From NCBI RefSeq assembly GCF_002975205.1, contig NZ_PCOC01000001.1:2166001-2230000 (forward strand): 64,000 nucleotides of DNA, in the 5' to 3' direction. This stretch comes from Ochrobactrum vermis (GTDB taxonomy: Bacteria > Pseudomonadota > Alphaproteobacteria > Rhizobiales > Rhizobiaceae). Position 1 is the stretch's first letter, and the number at the start of each line of letters is the position of its first letter. The notes under the pieces are model-generated. The model was not told where the DNA came from. It worked only from the letters and a program-made list of their open reading frames with translations, and ran no database searches. Positions 7,727-15,345 of this stretch are shown here, piece by piece. Both the position numbers and the translations under genes were made by a program.

Positions 7727-8330
7727 CGAACCGTATCGATCCTCAAATGGATATTTTCCCCGACTATCCAGCCCCGGTTTTGCGAAACATCAAAGGTGAT
7801 GAGCCAGGGCTCGCAATGCTCCGATGGGGCATGCCTACACCGCCAGACAAGTTGAAATCAGACATCGACAGTGGAGTGACGAACGTACGCAATCTCAGGT
7901 CGGGGCATTGGCGGCCGTGGTTTGGCGTCGAGCATCGTTGCGTCGTACCGGCCACCTCATTTTCCGAGTACGGTAAAGTCCGCGATCCTAAAACTGGAAG
8001 GCTCCCCGCTCACTGGTTCGCGCTGAACGAGGATAAGCCGCTGTTTGCCTTCGCAGGCATCTGGACAAGCTGGAAAGGCATGCGGAAGAAGAAGGAAGGG
8101 CCAGTTGAGTCGATATCTTTGGCTTTCTCACGACCGAGCCGAATGCCGTGGTAAAGCCGATCCATCCAAAGGCAATGCCGGTGATTCTCCGCACCACGGA
8201 GGAAATCGACACATGGCTACGCGCTCCATGGGATGAAGCCAAGGAAATGCAAAAGCCCCTGCCCGATGCTGATCTAATCGACCTAACACCAAGCAATGAC
8301 AATGAAGAATCCCAGGCAAGTTTGTTCTAG
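7654..8330 (+). pseudogene. SRAP (YedK/HMCES-like) gene with a frameshift
   Basis: The protein begins MCNLYN, so Cys2, which SRAP proteins use to crosslink abasic sites in single-stranded DNA, is present, as is the Asn of the NVRNL motif. Between about 8105 and 8125 the frame breaks: the first frame ends at 8154, while the conserved continuation (FGFLTTEPNAVVKPIHPKAMP) lies in another frame and ends at 8330. A one-base deletion fits. The conserved active-site His is beyond the break. GGAGG precedes the start. Confidence 0.75.
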
Positions 8331-8541
8331 GGATGATGAAATGAAAGCCGAGTGAACGTATCAAACCCGTCCTTTTCCGAAGCATAATTTAATCTGAAAT
8401 TTTATTGTCGCGGTAACGTATTAATCAAACAGGGATTTCACGCTTTAATGAAACTTGTTGTACGCAATTTAACAACGGGTTGCAGCCATTTATTAAAGTC
8501 AATAAAAATTGATACTGATTACTACGAATAAGGAAGAATAT

Positions 8542-8925
8542 ATGTACCGTCTACTCCTCGCGGCATCAATAGCCGGAACGACGATGACTTCTGCGTTTGC
8601 TCAGCAGCCAACGCCTGAACAGATGGAAATGGCTTACAATGCAGCGCGCAATCAACTTGGTGTGCTCGCATATTGTCAAGAAAAAGGCTTTATCGACGGC
8701 AGTGCATCAGAAATTCAGACGAAGATGATGACGCTTATCCCTGCTCCTGCGGACGCATCAAAAGGCGATGCAGCCGAGGCTGTCGGCAAAGAGGGCAAAG
8801 TTTCCGTCATGGGAACGGAGCAAGACCTTCAAACGGCCGCAAAGGCTCAGGGCATAGACGAAGCTAAGCTTTGCGAAATGATGGCCAGCACTCTTAAACA
8901 AGCAGCGGCAAATATGCCGAAATAA
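8542..8925 (+). CDS. Exported hypothetical protein
   Basis: ATG 8542 has AGGAAG at suitable distance and gives 127 residues. The signal peptide (about 1-21, cleavage near AFAQQ) and two cysteines (in LAYCQEKGF and KLCEMM) suggest a periplasmic protein. The type is widespread in Brucellaceae/Rhizobiales as an exported protein of unknown function. An AT-rich leader (about 8390-8540) lies upstream and a terminator follows. Confidence 0.6.
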   Translation: MYRLLLAASIAGTTMTSAFAQQPTPEQMEMAYNAARNQLGVLAYCQEKGFIDGSASEIQTKMMTLIPAPADASKGDAAEAVGKEGKVSVMGTEQDLQTAAKAQGIDEAKLCEMMASTLKQAAANMPK

Positions 8926-8931
8926 AAAAGT

Positions 8932-8966
8932 AGCCCCGCTCTATCGAGATGCGGGGTTCTCTTTTT
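8932..8966 (+). terminator. Rho-independent terminator
   Basis: AGCCCCGC pairs with GCGGGGTT across an 11-base loop and is followed by CTCTTTTT. Confidence 0.75.
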
Positions 8967-9282
8967 AAGTGGCCCTACTGATCTCCAACGCCTTAAGTCG
9001 CTCCGCGAAATATATGATCTTGTTCAAGTCATACATGCGACTCGCCGCGCCTTTTTCTCCGAACCGATAGCAAGCCTTAAAGATGTTGCCGAGCGCAAAG
9101 GACATGCCTTTGTGCTCGATCAGATCGTTCAGTTCGGTCGCGCCAGCTGGCAATTCGTAATAGCTCGTGCTGCCGCCGTCGGAGGTGACTGCAGGAGGAT
9201 CGTATACAGGCTGGCCTTCAATGGTAGCACCTACGCGCGCCCAATCAGCCATCTCACGGTCAATTCGTGCGTCTGGAACCAT
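8965..9282 (-). CDS. DUF3310-type phage protein
   Basis: 105 residues. The C-terminal half (ELNDLIEHKGMSFALGNIFK, then DLNKIIYFAERL) matches the DUF3310 family of phage proteins, often found near nucleotide-metabolism genes. It overlaps the upstream gene by one base and belongs to a minus-strand block with the next genes. Confidence 0.65.
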   Translation of the reverse strand: MVPDARIDREMADWARVGATIEGQPVYDPPAVTSDGGSTSYYELPAGATELNDLIEHKGMSFALGNIFKACYRFGEKGAASRMYDLNKIIYFAERLKALEISRAT

Positions 9283-9614
9283 TAGATTTCCTCCCTGACC
9301 TTCCGCTTGGGCTCTTCGAACTTCTCAGTCACTGGGCCACCTGCGAGCAGTCCCCGGACCGAGGACAGCTTATCGCGAACAAGCGGACCAAACCGACGCG
9401 CAGCGAACGGCGGATTGTCATAACCGAACTGCGGGCAAATGCCACGATCGACGCCTTTGAGGCGCACTCCGATGAAGCTGCCCTGCGTGTAGTGCTCGAA
9501 TGGGCCAATCCAGGCGATTTCATAAATTTCGCCTTCCTTGATCTCGATGAACTGCTCGAAGCCAACCTTGGCATCGATGCAGACAACCTGATCACCTACG
9601 TGGAAGTTGGTCAT
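9282..9614 (-). CDS. Phage-type hypothetical protein (KOW/SH3-like N-terminus)
   Basis: 110 residues. The N-terminus (MTNFHVGDQVVCIDA...GEIYEIAWI) resembles small beta-barrel phage proteins. The C-terminus is charged and helical. Overlaps of 1 and 4 bases with its neighbours indicate coupled translation. No function assigned. Confidence 0.5.
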   Translation of the reverse strand: MTNFHVGDQVVCIDAKVGFEQFIEIKEGEIYEIAWIGPFEHYTQGSFIGVRLKGVDRGICPQFGYDNPPFAARRFGPLVRDKLSSVRGLLAGGPVTEKFEEPKRKVREEI

Positions 9615-10018
9615 GGCGTCTCCCCGATCATTTCGAGAGCTTTTGTATAGCGCACTCGATGTTCCTCATCGTCGCCGTAGGTGCGCAGATTATCGCGCAG
9701 GTCTGCGATCTTCACCGGTCGCGCGATAGGGTTAGAGCAGGCCCGTTTAACGTAGACGAGATAGTCTTCATCGTCGCGTCGAGTGATCGCGTTCAAAGCC
9801 AGCACGATGTCATCATCAAAACCGAACGAATAGATATCGTTCAGCGACGTGTTCGTGTGCTCGACCATGTCGTGCATAACAGCGAGGATCTGCGTTTCAC
9901 GCGTCTCCTGAGCCATCATAACTCGCAGTGGGTGCAGAATGTACGGATCGCCGTTATCGCTCTTCTGGTCCATATGCGCCGCTGCCGCTACCGCAATTGC
10001 AGTTTCAAGGTTACTCAT
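9611..10018 (-). CDS. HD-domain protein (SpoT-hydrolase-like)
   Basis: 135 residues matching the N-terminal HD hydrolase fold of RelA/SpoT: AAAAHMDQK, then YILHPLRV, then the HD-type pair in LAVMHDMVEH, then VKIADLRDN. Free-standing small HD proteins of this type are common in phages and could hydrolyse (p)ppGpp or another nucleotide. It lies in the same coupled block as the DUF3310 gene. Confidence 0.65.
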   Translation of the reverse strand: MSNLETAIAVAAAAHMDQKSDNGDPYILHPLRVMMAQETRETQILAVMHDMVEHTNTSLNDIYSFGFDDDIVLALNAITRRDDEDYLVYVKRACSNPIARPVKIADLRDNLRTYGDDEEHRVRYTKALEMIGETP

Positions 10019-10039
10019 GGTTTTTCTCCTGCGGCGCTC

Positions 10040-10369
10040 TCAAGCTGCTGCGCTTGCTTCAATATTACGGAACTCGACCAATACACCAAACCGCTTGCCC
10101 CGCTCGATACCCTCAATCATACCACCGCTAATGCCACGGTCACCGTAAACAACGCATTTCTCCGCCACTTGATACCAAGCAAGGCCCGCTTCAATGCCGA
10201 GTTCACGCTCATCAGGCCACATATCATCCAGCACTTGCGTGTGCAGCAAGTGGCTCGCGATCGGTGCTTCGCCCCGGCGTAGGCTATCCAGCAAACAAGC
10301 ACGGGCGTATTCTGTGTTGCGCGCGGCGTCGCCGCCATACGGGCTTTCTAGGATTACGAGCGGCTTGCC
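10040..10369 (-). pseudogene. DUF7768-like phage nucleotide-binding protein lacking its start
   Basis: The frame encodes KPLVILESPYGGDAARNTEYA, then a segment ending YGDRGISGGM, a pattern seen in phage DUF7768 (nucleotide-kinase-like) proteins. From the TAA just upstream to the conserved region there is no ATG, GTG or TTG in frame. The preceding bases read GTG-CT-AACACC, so losing one G (GTGGCT to GTGCT) would have removed the start frame. Alternatively a rare start codon is used. Confidence 0.5.
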
Positions 10370-10488
10370 GGTGTTAGCACGTTGTCGTTATAAGGTTTTG
10401 GCAGGTAACTTATAACCTTCCCGCCTGCCCTCATCTGCCGTCCTTCAACAGCCGCTCGCGCAGCGCGGTCTTCTACTTCTTCAAGCAT
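10354..10488 (-). CDS. Small hypothetical phage protein
   Basis: ATG 10488 follows GGGGAGAG. The product (MLEEVEDRAARAAVEGRQM) has 44 residues, is highly charged and helical, and overlaps the start region of the DUF7768-like gene. No family recognised. Confidence 0.35.
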   Translation of the reverse strand: MLEEVEDRAARAAVEGRQMRAGGKVISYLPKPYNDNVLTPASRS

Positions 10489-10653
10489 GTTCTCTCCCCG
10501 TGTTTGTGGTGAAAGCGCCGCTTGGTGGGCGGCGCAAAAGGAATGATGGATTGCCACGATAAATGTGGTGTCAATGGATCCGCAACAAAGTCGAAAAATT
10601 GTAATTTCTAGGAAAAATACTATATAGATTATAGAAGTGGAGTTTATTAAAGA

Positions 10654-10809
10654 ATGTCTAGTGATACCGTAGAGAAAAAAGAGACGTCAATGGAGAGAGC
10701 AGATCGTATTTCGCGCGAAATTCTTTCTGGAGAACAAGCGGCACGTGAAAAGAAAACTGCACGTCTTCGTAAAAAACGATTGGAATTAGAGCGCATTGCT
10801 GCGCTCTAA
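10654..10809 (+). CDS. 51-residue basic helical protein
   Basis: The frame MSSDTVEKKETSMERADRIS...RLRKKRLELERIAAL lies between an AT-rich promoter-like region (TATATAGAT near 10620) and a terminator, which supports a real transcription unit. The basic helical C-terminus could bind nucleic acid. Function unknown. Confidence 0.45.
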   Translation: MSSDTVEKKETSMERADRISREILSGEQAAREKKTARLRKKRLELERIAAL

Positions 10810-10824
10810 TCGAGATATAAAAAG

Positions 10825-10842
10825 AGCGGCCCGAAGGCCGCT
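10825..10842. terminator. Hairpin between convergent small genes
   Basis: AGCGGCC-CGAA-GGCCGCT is a perfect 7-bp stem with a stable GNRA-like tetraloop. It serves the plus-strand 51-residue gene and abuts the end of the minus-strand membrane gene. Confidence 0.65.
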
Positions 10843-11177
10843 TATGTTCTTGTACGCCCCGTCCTCGTCGCCATGATGTTGTCAATCCGCTCCGTGAGCC
10901 CGTCGATGCGGTGCGCCACGCTTTCGATGGCCCGCATGATCTGGGAGGTTTGCTCCTGCATACCGGCCTTAGTGGCGAAAGTTTCGGCTGCGCGGAGCTT
11001 GTAGTCGGAAAGCTCCTGCCGCGTCAGGCTGGCAATAGCCGTAGCCGCGTCCGCTTTTGCAGCGTTGCGCGCTTCGGCCTTCGCGATCTGGCTTTCCACG
11101 TATTTCCAGAGGCCGAACAGAAAGCCCATTAGCATCACGATAAAGCCGACAACGGCCATGATTTCAGCGCCGGTCAT
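10842..11177 (-). CDS. Membrane-anchored coiled-coil phage protein
   Basis: 111 residues with one N-terminal transmembrane helix (about 7-25), then a long helix with Ala-rich and heptad patterns to about residue 95. It lies just downstream of the spanin genes on the same strand, so a place in the lysis or envelope module is likely. Confidence 0.5.
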   Translation of the reverse strand: MTGAEIMAVVGFIVMLMGFLFGLWKYVESQIAKAEARNAAKADAATAIASLTRQELSDYKLRAAETFATKAGMQEQTSQIMRAIESVAHRIDGLTERIDNIMATRTGRTRT

Positions 11178-11256
11178 CCGGTCGGGCCCTTTAGATTAAA
11201 CATAGTTAATGCCGTCCTTTGTGGTCGTTTAACGTCTTGTGTGGCAACATTCCAGA

Positions 11257-11430
11257 ATGAGACCTCGCCTCGTTCGACATATTATTCATGCAGTGCTTCG
11301 CGTGCTGTGCATTTTGTTACCGATAGTGCTGGCCCTCAGCGCAGTTGCTTTGATTGCCAACTACGAGGACGGCCGAAGTGTACTGCCGGCGGATAAAGTG
11401 CCCGGCGCAACCGACCCCACCGGCTACTAG
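11257..11430 (+). CDS. Possible single-span membrane protein
   Basis: 57 residues (MRPRLVRHIIHAVLRVLCIL) with one hydrophobic helix and a short polar tail. It runs opposite to the surrounding lysis genes and has no clear ribosome binding site. Confidence 0.3.
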   Translation: MRPRLVRHIIHAVLRVLCILLPIVLALSAVALIANYEDGRSVLPADKVPGATDPTGY

Positions 11431-11433
11431 CCC

Positions 11434-11625
11434 TCACGGCCGCGCCCCGCATAGTTTTTCCAGTTTGGTGTTCTCCGTAAGGATTTGGCGTTTCGTGCCA
11501 TCAGTCAGGCTGTCCTCGACGCTCGGGCGGACGGGCCGGGCGACATCGCAGTAGCTACCGGCCGTCACGCATCCACCGAGACAAAGCAGCACCAACATCG
11601 CCGCCGCCAAGCTTGCTCGTTTCAT
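11434..11625 (-). CDS. Rz1-type outer-membrane spanin lipoprotein
   Basis: 63 residues with a lipoprotein signal sequence and lipobox (LCLGGC at about 14-19), followed by a short polar chain. The start lies inside the Rz frame, as in the embedded Rz/Rz1 gene pairs of tailed phages. Rz1 links the outer membrane to Rz across the periplasm during lysis. Confidence 0.65.
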   Translation of the reverse strand: MKRASLAAAMLVLLCLGGCVTAGSYCDVARPVRPSVEDSLTDGTKRQILTENTKLEKLCGARP

Positions 11626-11790
11626 CTTCGATTATCCTTGCTTTGTTGGCGGCTTTCAGCCGGTCGACGGTGACGCTTGTGGCGTTGTCCGCCCTGCCCT
11701 TGAGGTAAGCACCGCCAGAATCGCAAGGGCCGCAGCGACAGCCACGGCCCATCCAACCAAGCGCGCCTTTATTGTCGCCAGCCAAGTCAT
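11555..11790 (-). pseudogene. Rz-type inner-membrane spanin with a frameshift
   Basis: ATG 11790 opens MTWLATIKARLVGWAVAVAA, a membrane anchor that then runs into a wrong frame. The periplasmic coiled-coil part (AYLKGRADNATSVTVDRLKA, ending SRWMRDGR) lies in another frame and stops at 11555. The total of 236 bases is one short of a whole number of codons. A single-base deletion near 11705 therefore disables the Rz partner while the embedded Rz1 stays open. Confidence 0.65.
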
Positions 11791-11874
11791 GTCGGCACTC
11801 CCGTCAAGTTAACCGCGCGCTGCTGTCCTGTGACCGGCAGCAGGTAAGCGCTCACACGCTCAAGCGCAGGCATA

Positions 11875-12261
11875 TCAGTCAAGCAGATCATCCTTTTCTT
11901 CGCCCTCGTCTGGCGTTGCCACCTTGGAGGCATCCGCAGGCGTCGCGCCCATCTGGCCAAGCATCTGGCGGAGCAAGTTCATTGCCTGCACGCCAACTTC
12001 CTGCCCGGCCATGATCCGGCCCTGAATTGTGGCAGCCATGCCGACGAGCGTGCGGTGTGATTCATTCAGCCACGGTAGCTCTTTCGCGAACAGCTTCTAG
12101 GCTGACTTCGCCTTGATATCGGCGCTGTCCTTCAACCAGACGGGAGGAGCGCCAAGCGGGCCATTTGCGGCTGGATCTGCGCGGTTTTTGTACCGACCGG
12201 CATGCGTTTTGTCTCGCCCCTCGACTTTGGCCTTGCCGAGGGGATTTCTCGGCTTTGCCAT
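11875..12261 (-). pseudogene. P27-type phage terminase small subunit with an amber stop
   Basis: ATG 12261 starts MAKPRNPLGKAKVEGRDKTH, continues PLGAPPVWLKDSADIKAKSA and meets TAG at codon 55 (12097-12099). It then continues in frame as KLFAKELPWLNESHRTLVGM to TGA at 11875. The replaced codon is normally Trp in the motif, so TGG to TAG is the likely change. The P27-type small terminase recognises phage DNA for packaging. Confidence 0.65.
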
Positions 12262-12371
12262 GGAAAGAAATCCTTATGGGGCCATATTTTGAATTGGAGA
12301 TGCGTGCGTTTTGCGTCCCCGCTGGTCCGGGGCTGCCGCACTTCTGGACTTTTTGACGCCCCCGGGGTCGA

Positions 12372-12661
12372 TCAACCGACCGGCCATCCGTCAGGTCCGA
12401 ACCGAACGACGTCCTGCCCGAGCTCCTCACGCTGTTTCAATCGGCTATGACACGAGGCGCAGAGGGGTTGGAGCTCGCCGTACCAGAACAGGTCTGGGTC
12501 TCCACGATGCGGGACGAGATGATCCGCTGTATCGGCAATAGTCACCTCTTCACGCTCAAGGCATTTGACGCACAGTGGCTGCTTTGCGAATAGCGCTGTC
12601 GTCTGCGCTCCCATCGGGCCAGCTTGTACCAGTTGCGCCAAGGCCTAGGATCGTACGTCAT
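12372..12661 (-). pseudogene. Phage HNH endonuclease with a frameshift
   Basis: ATG 12661 begins MTYDPRPWRNWYKLARWER, the usual start of terminase-linked HNH proteins. The zinc/HNH core (LCVKCLER, ADHLVPHRGDPDLF, NLQPLC-type ELQPLCASCHSRLKQ) follows in a different frame. The total of 290 bases is not a multiple of three. The break lies near 12600. Such HNH proteins sit next to terminase genes in many phages, as here. Confidence 0.65.
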
Positions 12662-12769
12662 TAGTCATCCATCAGTGTCGGCGCCAAATAGTATTAATAT
12701 GTTTACAGAAATATATCTCTGTGCTTAATCGATCTTCGGAACCGGACATACTCAAAGGAAGCCAACATT

Positions 12770-13180
12770 ATGCTTTACCCAAGATATGCTGCCTTGATCC
12801 TATTTATAGGAATACTGTATCCTCCAGCTTCCCACGCCGCCAATCCATGTGCAGGAGTTAATCAGACACTCACGAAGGATCTAAAAAAGCAGTACGCTCC
12901 ACTCATCGCGAAAAGCCTTAATGGGAAAGTGAGCCCTTCAAAGGTGGATATTGAATCAATCATACAATCTGGCACGTGGACGATAATCTACGCATCGACC
13001 CCGATTGCCGATCCAGGCTATTTCTTCTTCAACTCATCATCCGGCAAACCTGTGTTCAAAGATGTTTGGGGTGGTATCGCCGAAAAGGGAGACGCTCCGA
13101 AGATCGCCGAATGGGCAAGAAACCTTGGCGCCAATAAAACAATATCCACGTGTTTTGCTGGTACCGTTACTGCTGATTAA
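12770..13180 (+). CDS. Exported hypothetical protein
   Basis: 136 residues with a signal peptide (about 1-23, SHAA cleavage) and a soluble domain with cysteines near both ends (NPCAG, STCFAG) likely bridged in the periplasm. AAAGGAAG precedes the ATG. The WTIIYASTPIADPGYFFF core resembles conserved exported proteins of Brucellaceae. Function unknown. Confidence 0.55.
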   Translation: MLYPRYAALILFIGILYPPASHAANPCAGVNQTLTKDLKKQYAPLIAKSLNGKVSPSKVDIESIIQSGTWTIIYASTPIADPGYFFFNSSSGKPVFKDVWGGIAEKGDAPKIAEWARNLGANKTISTCFAGTVTAD

Positions 13181-13199
13181 GAGTCAGCTGCTCGTTAAT

Positions 13200-13275
13200 T
13201 GGTTGCGGGCATCGGGATCGAACCGATCATATCCGGCTTATGAGACCGGCGAGCGCACCGGCGCTCTCGCCCGCT
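13200..13275 (-). tRNA. tRNA with CAT anticodon (Met, or Ile2 if lysidine-modified)
   Basis: A 76-base cloverleaf: D-stem GAGC/GCTC, anticodon stem CCGGT/GCCGG with loop CTCATAA, T-stem ATCGG/CCGAT, encoded CCA. Position 1 is A opposite A72, an unpaired end like an initiator tRNA. The anticodon stem lacks the three G:C pairs of initiators, so this is probably a phage-type elongator. Confidence 0.8.
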
Positions 13276-13280
13276 TAATG

Positions 13281-13354
13281 TCGAGGTGGCAGGGTTTGAA
13301 CCGACGCCCCCTTGCCCCCCAGTCAAGTGCGCAACAGTACTGAGCCACAACCAG
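13281..13354 (-). tRNA. Degenerate tRNA-Pro (GGG)-like gene
   Basis: It resembles bacterial tRNA-Pro(GGG) through GCGCACTTGACTGGGGG, but the acceptor stem has two mismatches (the 5' strand reads CTGGTTG), the T-stem has a mismatch and CCA is replaced by CAT. It is probably non-functional. Confidence 0.5.
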
Positions 13355-13415
13355 AAATGTTCGATTTGGAACTGACGAACACTCAAGGCGTTCCTTATGC
13401 AAGGAGGAACGAGTT

Positions 13416-13643
13416 ATGTCAGTTCGATTTCAAATCGCTGCCTTGATCAATATTATGGTCAATGCCGTTATTTTCGGCGTTGGAGCGATAACCGTGCTGT
13501 CTATCCCAACCCTGTCAGTGAACGCCATGTTGTGGCTACCCATCGTCGTTGCAGCGAGCATTGTGCTTAGTCCGCCAATATCGTGGTGGTTAGCGCCCAG
13601 GCTTCGGAACAGATACTGGCAAAAACGCAAACTGACGCATTGA
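13416..13643 (+). CDS. Small two-helix membrane protein
   Basis: 75 residues with two hydrophobic helices (about 6-30 and 38-60) and a basic tail (RLRNRYWQKRKLTH). GGAGG lies upstream of the ATG. It is 18 bases upstream of the Cys-rich protein gene, so the two are probably cotranscribed. Confidence 0.55.
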   Translation: MSVRFQIAALINIMVNAVIFGVGAITVLSIPTLSVNAMLWLPIVVAASIVLSPPISWWLAPRLRNRYWQKRKLTH

Positions 13644-13661
13644 CCAACTGGGAGGAAAGTC

Positions 13662-13997
13662 ATGAACAGTAACGAGATGAAAGCCTGCATTGATGCATGC
13701 TTGGCTTGTTACCAGACGTGCATCGGGAGGGCGTCCACACACTGCCTTGAAGCAGGTGGAGAACATACTGAACCGGCGCACTTCCGAACAATGCTTGCAT
13801 GTGCCGAGATATGCAGGACGTGCGCCCATATCATGCTTTTGAGGACGCCTTTGCATCAAGCGGTTTGCCAAGCGTGCGCTGAAATCTGCGAAGCCTGCTC
13901 CAAGAGTTGTGAAGACCTCGATGACATGGAGGAGTGTGTCGCCGCCTGCGATCTATGCGCTGCGACTTGCCGGGAGATGCAGCTTAGTCACGAATGA
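13662..13997 (+). CDS. Csp-like four-helix-bundle copper storage protein
   Basis: 111 residues with about 18 cysteines spaced along helices (ACIDACLACYQTCI, CAEICRTCAH, CAEICEACSKSCE, CVAACDLCAATC). This is the pattern of DUF326/Csp copper-storage proteins, which bind Cu(I) inside a four-helix bundle. No signal peptide is present, so it is the cytosolic type. GGAGGAAAG precedes the start. It looks intact in an otherwise decayed island, suggesting a useful cargo gene. Confidence 0.8.
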   Translation: MNSNEMKACIDACLACYQTCIGRASTHCLEAGGEHTEPAHFRTMLACAEICRTCAHIMLLRTPLHQAVCQACAEICEACSKSCEDLDDMEECVAACDLCAATCREMQLSHE

Positions 13998-14195
13998 ATT
14001 CTCGACGGGGAGCCTACCGCAATAGGCTCAACTCGCCGAACCAACAGCCGGAGGAGAAACGGCGCTGGAATAGTTACCCCACCGGCAATGCCGACAGGGG
14101 CGGCTCTTGTAACCGCACTGAAATGAAAAAAGCCGCGCGAGGCGGCCTTGATGTAGTCTTCCCCTCATTGGGGAGCTGAAGCGGATCGGGGTGCA

Positions 14196-14396
14196 CTACG
14201 CAGGTTGTGCGATATTCCAGATGTTTCGATACGCCAGTGGATGAAGCTCCAGATCGTCCATAGCGCCCTGCACCGCAGCTACCCACTGTCGACTTCCGCC
14301 CGCCCTGACGCGCAGATATAATCCGTCACCGTCAGAATAAATGCCGGGCTTCGTCAGGGTTCGAATCCTTGTTTCAGACAGCTTGTTGCGCGCCAT
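14196..14396 (-). pseudogene. Integrase N-terminal stump (tyrosine recombinase)
   Basis: ATG 14396 begins MARNKLSETRIRTLTKPGIY, then DGDGLYLRV and GSRQWV, the arm-type DNA-binding N-terminus (DUF4102 type) of P4-like integrases. After about 38 residues the similarity ends and an unrelated tail runs to a stop. The catalytic domain is missing. It sits beside the right-hand att candidate. Confidence 0.75.
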
Positions 14397-14509
14397 GTCC
14401 GTTTCCCGTTGCCATACCTTTATATAGGAAAATACGGGAAAAACGGAAAACTGCAAGAAAAGAGACAAATAATTTCAGTAAGTTACGGGAACGGGGCGGG
14501 GGGCGCGCG

Positions 14510-14518
14510 CTCCGCCAT
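14510..14518 (+). other. Candidate attR of the tRNA-Ser island
   Basis: CTCCGCCAT matches the last bases of tRNA-Ser plus one. It lies about 115 bases from the integrase start, with conserved core genes resuming immediately after. Confidence 0.4.
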
Positions 14519-14592
14519 TTGATTTCTTCCCAAACAGCCCATTACATCTTTCAAGACGACGGCAATTGCTGCGCCGCAACCAATCCAGTAAA

Positions 14593-14616
14593 AGCCGGAG
14601 GTTTGGGCCTCCGGCT
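14593..14616. terminator. Terminator downstream of gst
   Basis: AGCCGGAGG pairs with CCTCCGGCT around a 6-base loop, with T-rich flanks on both strands. Confidence 0.75.
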
Positions 14617-14623
14617 GGCATTT

Positions 14624-15265
<642 letters not shown>

Positions 15266-15345
15266 CTATTCTGGCGCGCCCTGCAAGAAATTGGGGATTG
15301 TGATGCACCATCATTCGAAATGATCGTCCAACCAAAGGCGATTTA

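Noticed and set aside
14350..14372. AGGGTTCGAATCC at the integrase stump as a tRNA T-loop or att site
   Set aside because: It lies within the integrase coding frame and does not extend to a tRNA 3' end; the att candidate is farther out.
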